Origin: Paralcaligenes ureilyticus
GTDB lineage: Bacteria > Pseudomonadota > Gammaproteobacteria > Burkholderiales > Burkholderiaceae_B
Direction of reading: 5' to 3'
Assembly: GCF_004346225.1 (NCBI RefSeq)
Contig: NZ_SMAJ01000001.1
Location: forward strand, 62,001-126,000
Length of the DNA stretch: 64,000 nt
The number at the start of each line of letters is the position of its first letter. Position 1 is the stretch's first letter. Below the pieces are notes generated by a model. That model searched no databases. It was not told the DNA's origin and was given only the letters and a program-made list of their open reading frames with translations. This document shows positions 8,735 through 17,112 of this stretch, piece after piece. The position numbers were made by a program, and so were the translations under genes.

Positions 8735-9232
8735 ATGACCGAAATACCGACAACCGACCTGACTCTCAGCCACCTGGATGAGTCCGGGCAAATCCGCATG
8801 GTGGATGTCAGCAGCAAAACACCCACTCAGCGCACGGCGATTGCAGAGGGCCGGGTGCGCATGAGCGCCGCGGCCTATCGTCTTCTCACCGCACAGGAAA
8901 ACGGTAAGGGCGAAGTGCTCAATACCGCCCGCGTAGCGGGAGTGCTGGCCGCCAAACGCTGCGCCGAACTCATCCCTCTGTGTCACAGCCTGCCGCTCAG
9001 CTTTGCCGGCATCGAATTTTTCCTGAGCGACGCCGACCATGCCATTACCATCAAGGCCACGTGCCGCACCGACTACAAAACCGGCGTCGAAATGGAAGCC
9101 ATGACCGCCTGCAGCATTGCGGCATTGACCATCTACGATATGTGCAAGGCGGCCGACAAGGGCATCGTTCTGGAAACCATCAGGCTCGATTACAAATCCG
9201 GAGGCAAAAGCGGTGAGTGGCGCAGAAATTAA
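8735..9232 (+). CDS. moaC: Cyclic pyranopterin monophosphate synthase MoaC
   Basis: 165-aa cytoplasmic enzyme that, with MoaA, turns GTP-derived 3',8-cyclo-GTP into cyclic pyranopterin monophosphate, the first molybdenum cofactor intermediate. MoaC hallmarks are MVDVSSKTPTQRTA, KRCAELIPLCHSLPLS, and TGVEMEAMTACSIAALTIYDMCKAADKG. The length is normal. It overlaps moaD by 20 bases, indicating translational coupling. It is the first clear Moco gene of the supercluster serving SoxC and FdsA. Confidence 0.97.
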   Translation: MTEIPTTDLTLSHLDESGQIRMVDVSSKTPTQRTAIAEGRVRMSAAAYRLLTAQENGKGEVLNTARVAGVLAAKRCAELIPLCHSLPLSFAGIEFFLSDADHAITIKATCRTDYKTGVEMEAMTACSIAALTIYDMCKAADKGIVLETIRLDYKSGGKSGEWRRN

Positions 9233-9464
9233 GGTCTTGTACTTTGCCCAAGTGGCAGAGCTGACCCGCACCCGTCAGGAAGTCTGGCCGCTGGCGGCCG
9301 CCATCAAAGGCGGCGACTGGCTGATCCAGCTTGAATCCCGCTATCCGCAGCTCGCGCCCGCTACGCGCCTCAAACTGGCTGTCAATCAATATCACATTCC
9401 ACACGAGCACCTGATTCAACCCGGCGACGAAGTCGCGGTATTCGAACCGGTGACCGGAGGCTAG
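9213..9464 (+). CDS. moaD: Molybdopterin synthase sulfur-carrier subunit MoaD
   Basis: 83-aa ubiquitin-fold protein ending in the diagnostic Gly-Gly (EPVTGG), which is thiocarboxylated and donates sulfur to the dithiolene. It starts with GTG at 9213 inside the end of moaC. It is followed by moaE after four bases. Confidence 0.95.
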   Translation: MSGAEIKVLYFAQVAELTRTRQEVWPLAAAIKGGDWLIQLESRYPQLAPATRLKLAVNQYHIPHEHLIQPGDEVAVFEPVTGG

Positions 9465-9468
9465 CAGC

Positions 9469-9939
9469 GTGGTTATCGTTCAAGAAGCCGACTTCAATGC
9501 CGCCGACCTGCTTGCACAATTGCGCGGACGCCACGCGGCGGGCGCTATTGTCACTTTCACAGGCTATGTGCGGGATTATTCCGACGACGCGGCGACCAAA
9601 ACGCTGTTTCTCGAACATTATCCGGGCATGTGCGAGCGCGAAATCGACACCATCTGCGCCACGGCCCAAGCCCGCTGGCACGCACTGGAAACGCTGGTCG
9701 TGCACCGCGTAGGGCGCTTGCAGCATAAAGAACAGATTGTTTTCGTGGCGGTCGCCAGCGCCCATCGCGGCAATGCCTTCAGAGCCTGCGAATACATTAT
9801 CGATGCCCTGAAAACCCGCGCACCCTTCTGGAAACGCGAAACCCTGGACAGCGGCGAAAGCTTCTGGGTGCAACAGCACAGCGCCGACGCCGACAAGACC
9901 GCCCTATGGGACGCGCCGCCCACCGACCCGCCCACCTGA
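9469..9939 (+). CDS. moaE: Molybdopterin synthase catalytic subunit MoaE
   Basis: 156-aa large subunit of molybdopterin synthase. Motifs include GAIVTFTGYVRDY, LEHYPGMCEREI, VVHRVGRLQHKEQIVFVAVAS, HRGNAFRACEYIIDALKTRAPFWKRE (the catalytic lysines). The start is GTG at 9469. It forms an operon with moaC and moaD. The C-terminal tail after residue ~145 is short and not conserved. Confidence 0.96.
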   Translation: MVIVQEADFNAADLLAQLRGRHAAGAIVTFTGYVRDYSDDAATKTLFLEHYPGMCEREIDTICATAQARWHALETLVVHRVGRLQHKEQIVFVAVASAHRGNAFRACEYIIDALKTRAPFWKRETLDSGESFWVQQHSADADKTALWDAPPTDPPT

Positions 9940-9945
9940 ATCCCA

Positions 9946-10083
9946 TGTAGCGGCACCCCTTGTGGGTGCCATATAGGCAAGAACCCGCTGTACCAATTTA
10001 TGCAAGAAAACGTCGTAGCGGCACCCCTTGTGGGTGCCATTCATGCAAGAAAGTCATGGCAGCCACAAGGGCTGCCGCTACAT
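9946..10083. repeat. REP-like palindrome cluster (3 copies)
   Basis: Copies at 9946-9971 (reverse), 10015-10040 (reverse) and 10058-10083 (forward, with GGCAGCC/GGCTGCC arms). The first two use GGCACCC/GGGTGCC arms. They separate moaE from moaB without any gene between. A longer moaB reading frame starting at 10028 would translate the last copy, but the ATG at 10103 is preferred. Confidence 0.9.
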
Positions 10084-10102
10084 CAACACCACCGGACCCA
10101 AC

Positions 10103-10624
10103 ATGAGCAAAGCGTCTGCAGACAAACCCAAAGCCGTCCTGAACTGCGCGGTCCTGACCATATCGGACTCACGCAGCGCCGCCGATGACAGCTCGGGCGA
10201 TTACCTGGCCGACCGTTTGCAGGCGAACGGCCACCGCTGCGCCAAACGCGCGATATGCGGCGGCAATCTGTACCAGATTCGCCGCACCCTCAGCGACTGG
10301 ATCGCCGACGAGCAAATTCAGGTAATCATCACCAACGGGGGCACCGGCTATACGCACCGGAAATCGACGGCAGCCGCCATCACGCCGCTGCTCGACAGCG
10401 TTATCTCGGGCTTTGGCGAATTGTTCCGGCATTTATCCTATCTTGAAATCGGCAGTTCGTCGCTGCAATCGGACGCCTTTGCCGGCTCGGCCAATGACAC
10501 CCTGATCTTTTGCGTGCCCGGATCCACCGGCGCGTGCAAAACAGCCTGGGAGGGCATCATCGGCCAGCAGCTCGACAGCACGCATCGCCCCTGCAATTTC
10601 GCCAGCCACTATCAAAACCGTTAG
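10103..10624 (+). CDS. moaB: Molybdenum cofactor biosynthesis protein MoaB/Mog family
   Basis: 173-aa MoCF-binding fold protein, which adenylylates molybdopterin before molybdate insertion. Motifs: AVLTISDSRSAADDSSGDYLADRL at the N-terminus, and VIITNGGTGYTHRKSTAAAITPLLD with the catalytic GGTG. FRHLSYLEIGSSSLQSDAFAGS and FCVPGSTGACKTAWEG follow. It lies 11 bases upstream of moeA, the enzyme of the next step. Confidence 0.94.
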   Translation: MSKASADKPKAVLNCAVLTISDSRSAADDSSGDYLADRLQANGHRCAKRAICGGNLYQIRRTLSDWIADEQIQVIITNGGTGYTHRKSTAAAITPLLDSVISGFGELFRHLSYLEIGSSSLQSDAFAGSANDTLIFCVPGSTGACKTAWEGIIGQQLDSTHRPCNFASHYQNR

Positions 10625-10635
10625 AACACACTCCC

Positions 10636-11841
10636 ATGCTTGATTTCGATACTGCCCAATCCCGTCTGGCCCAGGCCGGCAAACGCCCCGAGGCCGCGGA
10701 AACCTGTCCCTTGTATCGGGCGGCCGGACGCGTGCTGGCCCAACCCGTCGTCGCCACGCTCGACCTGCCGCCTGCCGACAATAGCGCCATGGACGGCTAT
10801 GCCATCCGCTACGCCGATTATCAGCCGGGCCGCAAATTCCCCGTACAACAGCGCTGCTTTGCCGGTGTACGGCCGCAAGCATTGCAGGAAGGCCAGACCA
10901 TACGCCTTTTTACCGGAAGCCTGATGCCCGAAGGCGCCGACACCGTGGTCATGCAGGAAGACTGCGCCGAAGTCGACAACCTGCTGGATATTCGGCTGAA
11001 ACCAAAAAACGGCACACATGTGCGCAGGCAAGGCGAAGATGTGCACAAGGGCGATGTTCTACTGGCCGAAGGAACGCGTCTCGAGGCTGCCCACGTCGCC
11101 GTCCTGGCCTCTCAAGGGCTGGTTGACCTGCCCGTTTACCCTCAGCTCAAGGTGGGCATTCTCACCACCGGCGACGAGCTGGCCTTCCCGGGCCAGCCCC
11201 GCAAGACCGAGCAGATTTTCAACTCCAACGGCCCTATGCTGGCCGCACTGGTCGACCGGCTGGGCGCCCAGGTCGTGCACGTTCTGCACGCACTCGATAC
11301 CCCCGCGTCACTGAAAAAGGCGTTGGCCACCCTGCTCAAGGACTGCGACCTGATCCTGACGGTGGGCGGCGTCTCGGTCGGCGAAAAAGACCTGGTCAAG
11401 CCTGCCATCGAGCAGGCCGGCGGCACGCTGGATCTATGGCGCGTGTGCATGAAGCCGGGCAAGCCCGTGGCGCTTGCGCACGCCCGCCATAAACCCATCG
11501 TCTGCCTGCCGGGCAATCCGGTCTCGGCGTTTTCCGTTTTTGCCTTGTTGGTCAGCCCCTTGATACGCGCCATGCAGGGACGGCGCGACATCATGCCGCC
11601 CGTCCAGTTCGGATGCTTGAAAACGGCCAAGGAATTCAAGGAAACACGCGAAGAGTTCTTGCGCGTGCGGGCAATCCCCACAGCGCAAGACCTGCCCGAG
11701 CTTATTCCTTACGATAAACAGGGGTCGGGCATTATCAGCTCTCTGCCCTGGGCCAGCGGCTTTGCGCGGATTCGCGTCAACACCGCGGTTGGAAACGGCG
11801 ATGTCGTACCCTATTACGATTACCGGCACTGGCTGGCCTAA
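10636..11841 (+). CDS. moeA: Molybdopterin molybdenumtransferase MoeA
   Basis: 401-aa enzyme that inserts molybdate into adenylylated molybdopterin. Landmarks: DNSAMDGYAIRYADY (residues ~49-63), LFTGSLMPEGADTVVMQED, QRxxGEDVHKGD-like 'VRRQGEDVHKGDVLL', GILTTGDELAFPG and the MoCF loop LTVGGVSVGEKDLVKPAIE, then MKPGKPVALA and CLPGNPVSAF. The ATG at 10636 is chosen over an upstream in-frame start within moaB. Length and domains are normal. Confidence 0.97.
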   Translation: MLDFDTAQSRLAQAGKRPEAAETCPLYRAAGRVLAQPVVATLDLPPADNSAMDGYAIRYADYQPGRKFPVQQRCFAGVRPQALQEGQTIRLFTGSLMPEGADTVVMQEDCAEVDNLLDIRLKPKNGTHVRRQGEDVHKGDVLLAEGTRLEAAHVAVLASQGLVDLPVYPQLKVGILTTGDELAFPGQPRKTEQIFNSNGPMLAALVDRLGAQVVHVLHALDTPASLKKALATLLKDCDLILTVGGVSVGEKDLVKPAIEQAGGTLDLWRVCMKPGKPVALAHARHKPIVCLPGNPVSAFSVFALLVSPLIRAMQGRRDIMPPVQFGCLKTAKEFKETREEFLRVRAIPTAQDLPELIPYDKQGSGIISSLPWASGFARIRVNTAVGNGDVVPYYDYRHWLA

Positions 11842-11883
11842 GCAATTAAACAACCCGCAGCACATGGATCCGGAGACCACATC

Positions 11884-12303
11884 ATGATCAAGAAGTTTCT
11901 CACACTCATTCTTAGCGTTGGGCTTCTGGGCTTTGCCAGCCTGACCCTCGCCGCCCAGCCGCCGCGCGTGGTCTATCATATCGACGATGCCGAACATCAG
12001 GCCCTGGCCGCCCTGCGCAATGTGCGCAACCAGCTCGACACGGCCCCCGACACCAAGATTGTGGTGGCCACACACGCCAAAGGTGTGGACTTCCTCATGA
12101 CCAATTACAAAGACGCCGCCAAGGTCGGCCCCCTGGTCGCAGCCTTGGCCGCACGCGGGGTCGATTTCGAAGTCTGCGAAATCACGCTCAAGAACCGCAA
12201 CCTCAAGAAAGACGACTTCATCATGGAAGCCAACTTCACCCCCTCCGGCGTGGTGCTCATCACCAAGTTGCAAAACGAGGGCTACGCGTACATCAAGCCG
12301 TAA
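11884..12303 (+). CDS. Exported DsrE-family protein
   Basis: 139-aa protein with a Sec signal peptide (LTLILSVGLLGFASLTLA, cleavage after AA) and a DsrE/DsrF-like domain: VVYHIDDAEHQALAALRNVRNQL, KIVVATHAKGVDFLM and LAARGVDFEVCEITLKNRNL, where Cys103-like FEVCE matches the conserved cysteine of many DsrE-like proteins. DsrE-fold proteins often carry sulfur; an exported one beside a sox cluster could handle periplasmic sulfur species (inference). It is on the same strand as moeA, 42 bases downstream, and converges on soxB. Confidence 0.82.
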   Translation: MIKKFLTLILSVGLLGFASLTLAAQPPRVVYHIDDAEHQALAALRNVRNQLDTAPDTKIVVATHAKGVDFLMTNYKDAAKVGPLVAALAARGVDFEVCEITLKNRNLKKDDFIMEANFTPSGVVLITKLQNEGYAYIKP

Positions 12304-12307
12304 CGGC

Positions 12308-12458
12308 AGGCCTGTCGCGACAGGCCTTGTAGCGCCACCCCTTGTGGGTGGCAAAATCATGACAATCAAGACGGTATCTTGCATCGATGACAGGCACAAG
12401 GCCTGTCGCTACAAAATCACAGGTAGGTTCCTGTAGCGGCAGCCCTTGTGGCTGCCAT
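12308..12458. repeat. REP-like palindromes between dsrE-like gene and soxB
   Basis: Four palindromic units fill this convergent spacer. 12308-12327 is a perfect 20-bp palindrome AGGCCTGTCGCGACAGGCCT. 12329-12353 is reverse with GCCACCC/GGGTGGC arms. 12388-12413 is forward with ACAGGC/GCCTGT arms. 12431-12458 is reverse with GGCAGCC/GGCTGCC arms. All keep the ACAAGG loop and GCTACA tail although the arm sequences differ. Confidence 0.88.
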
Positions 12459-12464
12459 TCCCCC

Positions 12465-14177
12465 TCACACCATCCCGCGATTTCCTGCCACGCCCTTGAC
12501 CTTGGGTTCATTCAGCGTCAACGACCCAATGGTTTTCTTGTCCCGCAGGTAACGCGCCACCACATCCCAGGCCGGCTCGCCTTTGGCGCCTTCGGCGACC
12601 GGCGCCCAGCCGGCAACCTTGTAGTTTTTATCAGCCTCAATCGCGCGGCCGTTGATGCTCATGTCGCTGATGCGCTGACCTGACGGTTTGTTGGGCTCGA
12701 TGGTGTACTGCATGCCGCCCACGCGCACCATGTCGCCGCCTTGCTGATAATACGGGTCGGGATTGAACAGATTGTCGGCCACGTCTTCCAGCACCGTCTT
12801 GATCTGACTGCCGGGCATCTCGGTGAGGGTCGTGTACGGATAGGTAATCGCCGTCTGCTCCATCAGGTTTTCCATGGTGATGGTGGCTCCGGGCAAGAGG
12901 CTCGTGCCCCAGCGGAAACCCGGCGAAAACCCGATCTCGGCACCCTTCTGCGCCATGAGGGCATCCAGAATCAATTGATCGAACGTACCGTTGAAATTGC
13001 CGCGCCGATACAAGGTGCCGTCGGTCACGGCCAGCGGCTCGGCCAGCTTGGCGGCAAAAGGCGCGCGCGCTTTTTCGATCAGCGCCGCCATGGCTGGATC
13101 GGAATCCAGGTAGCGGGCAAAAACCGGCATCAGCTTATAACGAAAGTCCGCCACCTTGCCGTCTTTGACATCAAAATCAAGCACGGCCAGAAACTTGCCA
13201 TTGCTGCCGGCATTGGTCACCAGGGTCTTGCCGCCGGAATTCGAAACAAGCACCGGCTCGGGGACACCGTCATGAGTATGGCCGCCCAGGATTGCATCCA
13301 GACCATGCACCCGGGACGCCAGCTTAAGATCCACATCCATGCCGTTATGCGACAGCAGCACCACAGCCTGGGCGCCTTTGCCGCGCACCTCGTCGATCAC
13401 CTTCTGCAAGTGTTCTTCCTGTATGCCGAAGGTCCAGTCGGCCACCATATAACGCGGGTTGGCAATCGGCGTATACGGGAAGGCCTGGCCGATCACCGCC
13501 AGCTTCACGCCGTTCATCTCTCGCAGGGTGTAGGGCGGAAACACCGGGTCGCCGAAGTCGGCGGTTTCGATATTTTGCGCAATGAAATCGATCTTGCCTT
13601 TGAAATCGTGCTCGACCACTTCTTTGACCCGATCCTGGCCCAAGGTAAATTCCCAATGGGCGGTCATGATGTCGACGCCCAGCGCCAGGGCGGCATCAAC
13701 CATGTCCTGGCCTTTGGTCCACAAGGCGGTGGCCGACCCCTGCCAGGTGTCGCCGCCATCGAGGAGCAGTGCGCCGGGACGGCCGGCCTTGATTTGCTTG
13801 ATCAACGTAGCCAAGTGAGCAAACCCGCCTACCTTGCCGTATTGTTTGGCGGCATTCTCAAAATCCAGGCAGGTAAACGCATAGGCCTGCGCCGAGCCGG
13901 GCGTCACCCCGAATTTCTTCAGAAAATAATCGCCCACCAAATGGGGCGGCTGATTCACCGCAGCCGCAATCCCCAGATTAACGCTGGGTTCGCGAAAATA
14001 AATAGGCATAAGCTGCGCGTGGCAATCGGTAAAATGCAGAAAGTGCACATTGCCGAACTTGGGCAAATCGTAAAAATCTTTGGCGGCCTGCGCCGCGGCG
14101 CGCGGCGAGTGCGACAGGCTCATGCCCCCCGCCGCCGCAATAGCCAAAACCTGTAAAAATTCGCGACGACTGATCAT
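12465..14177 (-). CDS. soxB: Thiosulfohydrolase SoxB
   Basis: 570-aa periplasmic dimanganese enzyme that hydrolyses the terminal sulfone from SoxY-bound cysteine S-thiosulfonate, releasing sulfate. An SRREFLQVLAIAAAGG twin-arginine signal starts the protein. Metal-site motifs of the 5'-nucleotidase superfamily are FLHFTDCHAQLMP, LLDGGDTWQGSAT, and ILGGHTHDGVPEP. The C-terminal nucleotidase-like domain is complete. It is the last gene of the leftward sox operon, 6 bases after soxW. Confidence 0.97.
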   Translation of the reverse strand: MISRREFLQVLAIAAAGGMSLSHSPRAAAQAAKDFYDLPKFGNVHFLHFTDCHAQLMPIYFREPSVNLGIAAAVNQPPHLVGDYFLKKFGVTPGSAQAYAFTCLDFENAAKQYGKVGGFAHLATLIKQIKAGRPGALLLDGGDTWQGSATALWTKGQDMVDAALALGVDIMTAHWEFTLGQDRVKEVVEHDFKGKIDFIAQNIETADFGDPVFPPYTLREMNGVKLAVIGQAFPYTPIANPRYMVADWTFGIQEEHLQKVIDEVRGKGAQAVVLLSHNGMDVDLKLASRVHGLDAILGGHTHDGVPEPVLVSNSGGKTLVTNAGSNGKFLAVLDFDVKDGKVADFRYKLMPVFARYLDSDPAMAALIEKARAPFAAKLAEPLAVTDGTLYRRGNFNGTFDQLILDALMAQKGAEIGFSPGFRWGTSLLPGATITMENLMEQTAITYPYTTLTEMPGSQIKTVLEDVADNLFNPDPYYQQGGDMVRVGGMQYTIEPNKPSGQRISDMSINGRAIEADKNYKVAGWAPVAEGAKGEPAWDVVARYLRDKKTIGSLTLNEPKVKGVAGNRGMV

Positions 14178-14183
14178 TAAAAT

Positions 14184-14696
14184 TTATCCGGACGATTTAG
14201 GGGCATATTTAACGAGATCGAGGACATCCTCCTCGAACATTTCTCCGGGAATCACCTCGGCCAGCTTGCCATCGGCCTTGATCACGAAGATTTGCGGTAT
14301 GACCTTGCGCTTGCCAAATACCTTGAGCAGTTCGGGCGTCTCCATGGCGACCGGAAACGTATAGTGGTGGCTGGCCACATAGTCTTTGGCCGCCGACTCG
14401 TGCCGGTCGATGCTGACCGTCAGTATCTCCAGACCTTTATCCTGTGCCAGCACCGTCAGTTTTTGCAAATAGGGATTCTGGCGCGCGCAAAACGGACACC
14501 ACGACGCCCAGTACTCGACAATCACAGGCTTGCCCTGAAAATGGCCGGCAGGCAGCTGCCGGCCATCGAGCAGGGTAACGGCAGGAAGATCAATGCTGGC
14601 CCCCGCAACGGGTTCAGCCTGAGCCAGCGCCGCACCCGTCAGCCCCAGCGTCATCACAACGGCCAGCACATTCGCAGCAAATTTATTTTGCCACAT
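14184..14696 (-). CDS. soxW: SoxW-like periplasmic thioredoxin
   Basis: 170-aa TlpA/ResA-type thiol-disulfide protein with signal peptide (cleavage after ALA). The redox motif WCPFC has cysteines at about residues 67 and 70, and the cis-proline segment is KVIPQIFVI. In sox clusters SoxW keeps the SoxY swinging cysteine reduced or repairs the system. It lies between soxX and soxB with short spacers, which supports that role. Confidence 0.85.
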   Translation of the reverse strand: MWQNKFAANVLAVVMTLGLTGAALAQAEPVAGASIDLPAVTLLDGRQLPAGHFQGKPVIVEYWASWCPFCARQNPYLQKLTVLAQDKGLEILTVSIDRHESAAKDYVASHHYTFPVAMETPELLKVFGKRKVIPQIFVIKADGKLAEVIPGEMFEEDVLDLVKYAPKSSG

Positions 14697-14710
14697 AGGA
14701 CAACTTCCTT

Positions 14711-15364
14711 TCAGGGCTTGACCGAGTCGTCATTCACCGGCGACTTGGGATCAAGCAACAACGCCATGACATCTTTCAATTGCGTTTCGGTCAGGATGCC
14801 GGCCGCGCCGAACCGCGGCATGACCGAACACGCGCTGCTGGCATGCGAATCGTAGATTTTGTTCCACGTATAAGCGATGACCTCTTTACCGTTTCCGCGC
14901 TGGGCGCCGTAATGCAATAACGAAGGCCCAATGTTGCCGTACGAAATTTCGGCCTTGGTCATTTGATGGCAGGCGTAGCAATTGCCGCCGCTGACGCTGC
15001 CGGGCTTATCGGTATACTGCATGCCCTTGCCGCTTTGGGCAACTTTCTCGCCGGCCTTCCAGTTGCCCAGATACTGGCCATCGGCGGGCAGCTTGACGCT
15101 CGCCAGAGCCGCTTTGGTAATGGCGGCCGTTTCCGCCTTGGAGAGCGGCTTGCCCGTGAGGCCCGCCTGAGAACAGGCAGCCTGCATGGGCGACTGGTCG
15201 AAGCGGTCAAGCTTGGCCGTGCCCCTTTCGGAAAACGAAGCCTTCAGTTCTTCTACCAGCGCTTTGTGGTCAACGGCGGCGGCCTGTTCGGCTGCCGATA
15301 CGGCGCCGGACGCCGCCGCCAGAAAAATTAACGCGGCGCATGGTGCAAATTTTGATATTTTCAT
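14711..15364 (-). CDS. soxX: SoxX c-type cytochrome subunit
   Basis: 217-aa haem subunit of the SoxAX thiosulfate-binding complex. A signal peptide ends after VSAA. One CxxCH (CYACH, residues 129-133) follows NC, and the likely axial methionine lies in SVMPRFG (Met182). It has a longer N-terminal segment (residues 25-110, helical) than minimal SoxX proteins, with a cysteine at 64. It is next to soxA. Confidence 0.94.
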   Translation of the reverse strand: MKISKFAPCAALIFLAAASGAVSAAEQAAAVDHKALVEELKASFSERGTAKLDRFDQSPMQAACSQAGLTGKPLSKAETAAITKAALASVKLPADGQYLGNWKAGEKVAQSGKGMQYTDKPGSVSGGNCYACHQMTKAEISYGNIGPSLLHYGAQRGNGKEVIAYTWNKIYDSHASSACSVMPRFGAAGILTETQLKDVMALLLDPKSPVNDDSVKP

Positions 15365-15377
15365 GTGGGCTCCCCAA

Positions 15378-16199
15378 TTACCGTTTCAGACCTGGCGCCG
15401 CCATATGGCCGCCGCTGGCGTTCACGCCAAGAAAAACCGTGAGATCGATCGAAGCCTGCGAACCGTATTTCAGGACCGGCATGCGCTGCTGACGAAAGCA
15501 GTCTTGCAGGCGCCACTGCATGGTGCGCAAGGCGCCTTGCGAAACCCGGTATGCGGGCCAACTGGAATAAGCCTCCTGCGCCGGACCCGCCTTGGTCAAA
15601 TTGGGCAGGTCTTGCAGGCGGATACGCTGGCCCGTCACGCTATGACAGGACGCACAGGCGAAATCGTAGGGCCCGCCGCGGAAAAAGAAAATTTCCTTGC
15701 CGCGCGCAAACGCATCGCGCTCGTGCTGATTGGTTTGCGGAACAGCGATTTTCACGCCTTTGGACTGCGCAACCACGTATCCGACCAGCGACTCCATGTC
15801 GGAGGAATACTCGCCGGACTTGGAAATGGCCTTCTTGATGACGCCGGCGGCATCCATGCCTTGCAGATTCACCATGCAATACAGCAGGCGCGACTCCAGA
15901 TCCATGACCTTGTCGGCGTCTTTGAAATAGCGCGGCATATGTGCATACGCGCCCTTCACCACGCCCGGCCCCATGCCAAGATCGCATTTCTCAAGCGACG
16001 CATTCTTGGGTCCGCGTTTTTCGGCCCATAATTCTTTGCCTGTATCGACGATCAGGTCGGCCGGATTGCCGCCGTCGCTTAGCATCTCGCGATATTGAGC
16101 AATGCCGTCGGCCGCGCTCTCGGCCGCCAGAACAGAGCCCGACGACAACAAGGCGCCGCCCATCAGCAAGGCAAGCGCACTCAGGATTTGTTTATTCAT
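15378..16199 (-). CDS. soxA: SoxA, L-cysteine S-thiosulfotransferase subunit (single-haem type)
   Basis: 273-aa periplasmic cytochrome that joins thiosulfate to the SoxY cysteine. Signal peptide ends VLAAE. Only one CxxCH is present (CASCH, residues 182-186). The N-terminal domain keeps C72 and C108, probably a disulfide in place of the lost haem. The catalytic persulfide cysteine is C234 in WRLQDCFRQQRMP. Length fits monohaem SoxA. It sits between soxZ and soxX. Confidence 0.95.
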   Translation of the reverse strand: MNKQILSALALLMGGALLSSGSVLAAESAADGIAQYREMLSDGGNPADLIVDTGKELWAEKRGPKNASLEKCDLGMGPGVVKGAYAHMPRYFKDADKVMDLESRLLYCMVNLQGMDAAGVIKKAISKSGEYSSDMESLVGYVVAQSKGVKIAVPQTNQHERDAFARGKEIFFFRGGPYDFACASCHSVTGQRIRLQDLPNLTKAGPAQEAYSSWPAYRVSQGALRTMQWRLQDCFRQQRMPVLKYGSQASIDLTVFLGVNASGGHMAAPGLKR

Positions 16200-16235
16200 A
16201 ATGCCTTCTCCTTAGACTTCCCCCCTGCAGGGCGA

Positions 16236-16550
16236 TTAGTGGACTTCTGCCGTATCGGTGCGGCTGCCGCCCTCGTTGTCCTTCCAGGACACGGAGATCT
16301 TGTCGCCCTTTTTGCCCCCCTTGAATTTGAAAGACAGAAACGGGTCGCGCGACACGGCCGGGCCCCATTGCGCCGTCAATACTGTTTTGTCATTGCATTT
16401 AGCTTCGACCAGGTCGATAAAGTGCGCGGGAACGATCTTGCCATCGCTGTCTTTGCGCTGACCCGTCTCCATGATGTGGCTCATCAGCACTTTCACTTCG
16501 GTGACGCCGTCTTTTTCCACGGCGCGTATGCGCATCGGTCTGCTTGCCAT
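16236..16550 (-). CDS. soxZ: SoxZ sulfur-carrier partner
   Basis: 104-aa immunoglobulin-like subunit of the SoxYZ carrier. It has no signal peptide and is exported bound to SoxY. It begins with MASRPMRIRAVEKDGVTEVKVLMSH and contains GPAVSRDPFLSFKFKG, both typical of SoxZ. It lies 58 bases after soxY. Confidence 0.96.
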   Translation of the reverse strand: MASRPMRIRAVEKDGVTEVKVLMSHIMETGQRKDSDGKIVPAHFIDLVEAKCNDKTVLTAQWGPAVSRDPFLSFKFKGGKKGDKISVSWKDNEGGSRTDTAEVH

Positions 16551-16608
16551 TTGAGTTACTCCCTGATTCCTTGATTCGATGATGTGTGGAGGATGCTTTA
16601 CCGGCGCC

Positions 16609-17076
16609 TTAGCCGCCGCAACCGCCCAGCGTTACCTTGATCTCTTTATGCACCGTATAGTATTTGCCATCGGCCTTGACCAGGGCATAGACATCGGAGG
16701 TTTTACCCATCTTGATGCGCGTCGCGATATCGGGCAGCGAATCTTCCGGGATGTCGAATGAAGCGGCCAGAGCGGCCGGATTATTGGGTACGAGCACGGA
16801 TATCTGCGTGGTTTTAGGCAGCTTGCTGACCACACCCACCGGCACTACGGCGCCATTTTCGGCAATGTCGGGCGCCACCAAAGTGATCTGGTCGCTTGCG
16901 GCCGAATTCGACCCTCCCAGCGCCTTCACCACATCGTCGACCTTATGGACGGTAAATGCCTCTTTATTCCATTGCTCTTGTGCGGCTCGAGCCTGCTCGG
17001 GCCGCACAACCCCCGCCGCCACGGCCAAACTCAATACCGTACCCATCCGCAGTACGTCTCTACGCTGGTGATTCAT
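16609..17076 (-). CDS. soxY: SoxY sulfur-carrier protein
   Basis: 155-aa carrier with a twin-arginine signal (QRRDVLRMGTVLSLAVAAG). The C-terminus ends exactly GGCGG, placing the swinging substrate-binding cysteine at 153. All sulfur intermediates of the pathway are attached there. Located between soxD and soxZ. Confidence 0.97.
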   Translation of the reverse strand: MNHQRRDVLRMGTVLSLAVAAGVVRPEQARAAQEQWNKEAFTVHKVDDVVKALGGSNSAASDQITLVAPDIAENGAVVPVGVVSKLPKTTQISVLVPNNPAALAASFDIPEDSLPDIATRIKMGKTSDVYALVKADGKYYTVHKEIKVTLGGCGG

Positions 17077-17112
17077 GCATTACTCCTCTTTATTTAATCA
17101 AATCATTTTTAG

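Noticed and set aside
12741-14156. 471-aa plus-strand ORF opposite soxB
   Set aside because: Antisense shadow of a well-supported gene; His/Arg/Gln-rich with no domain.
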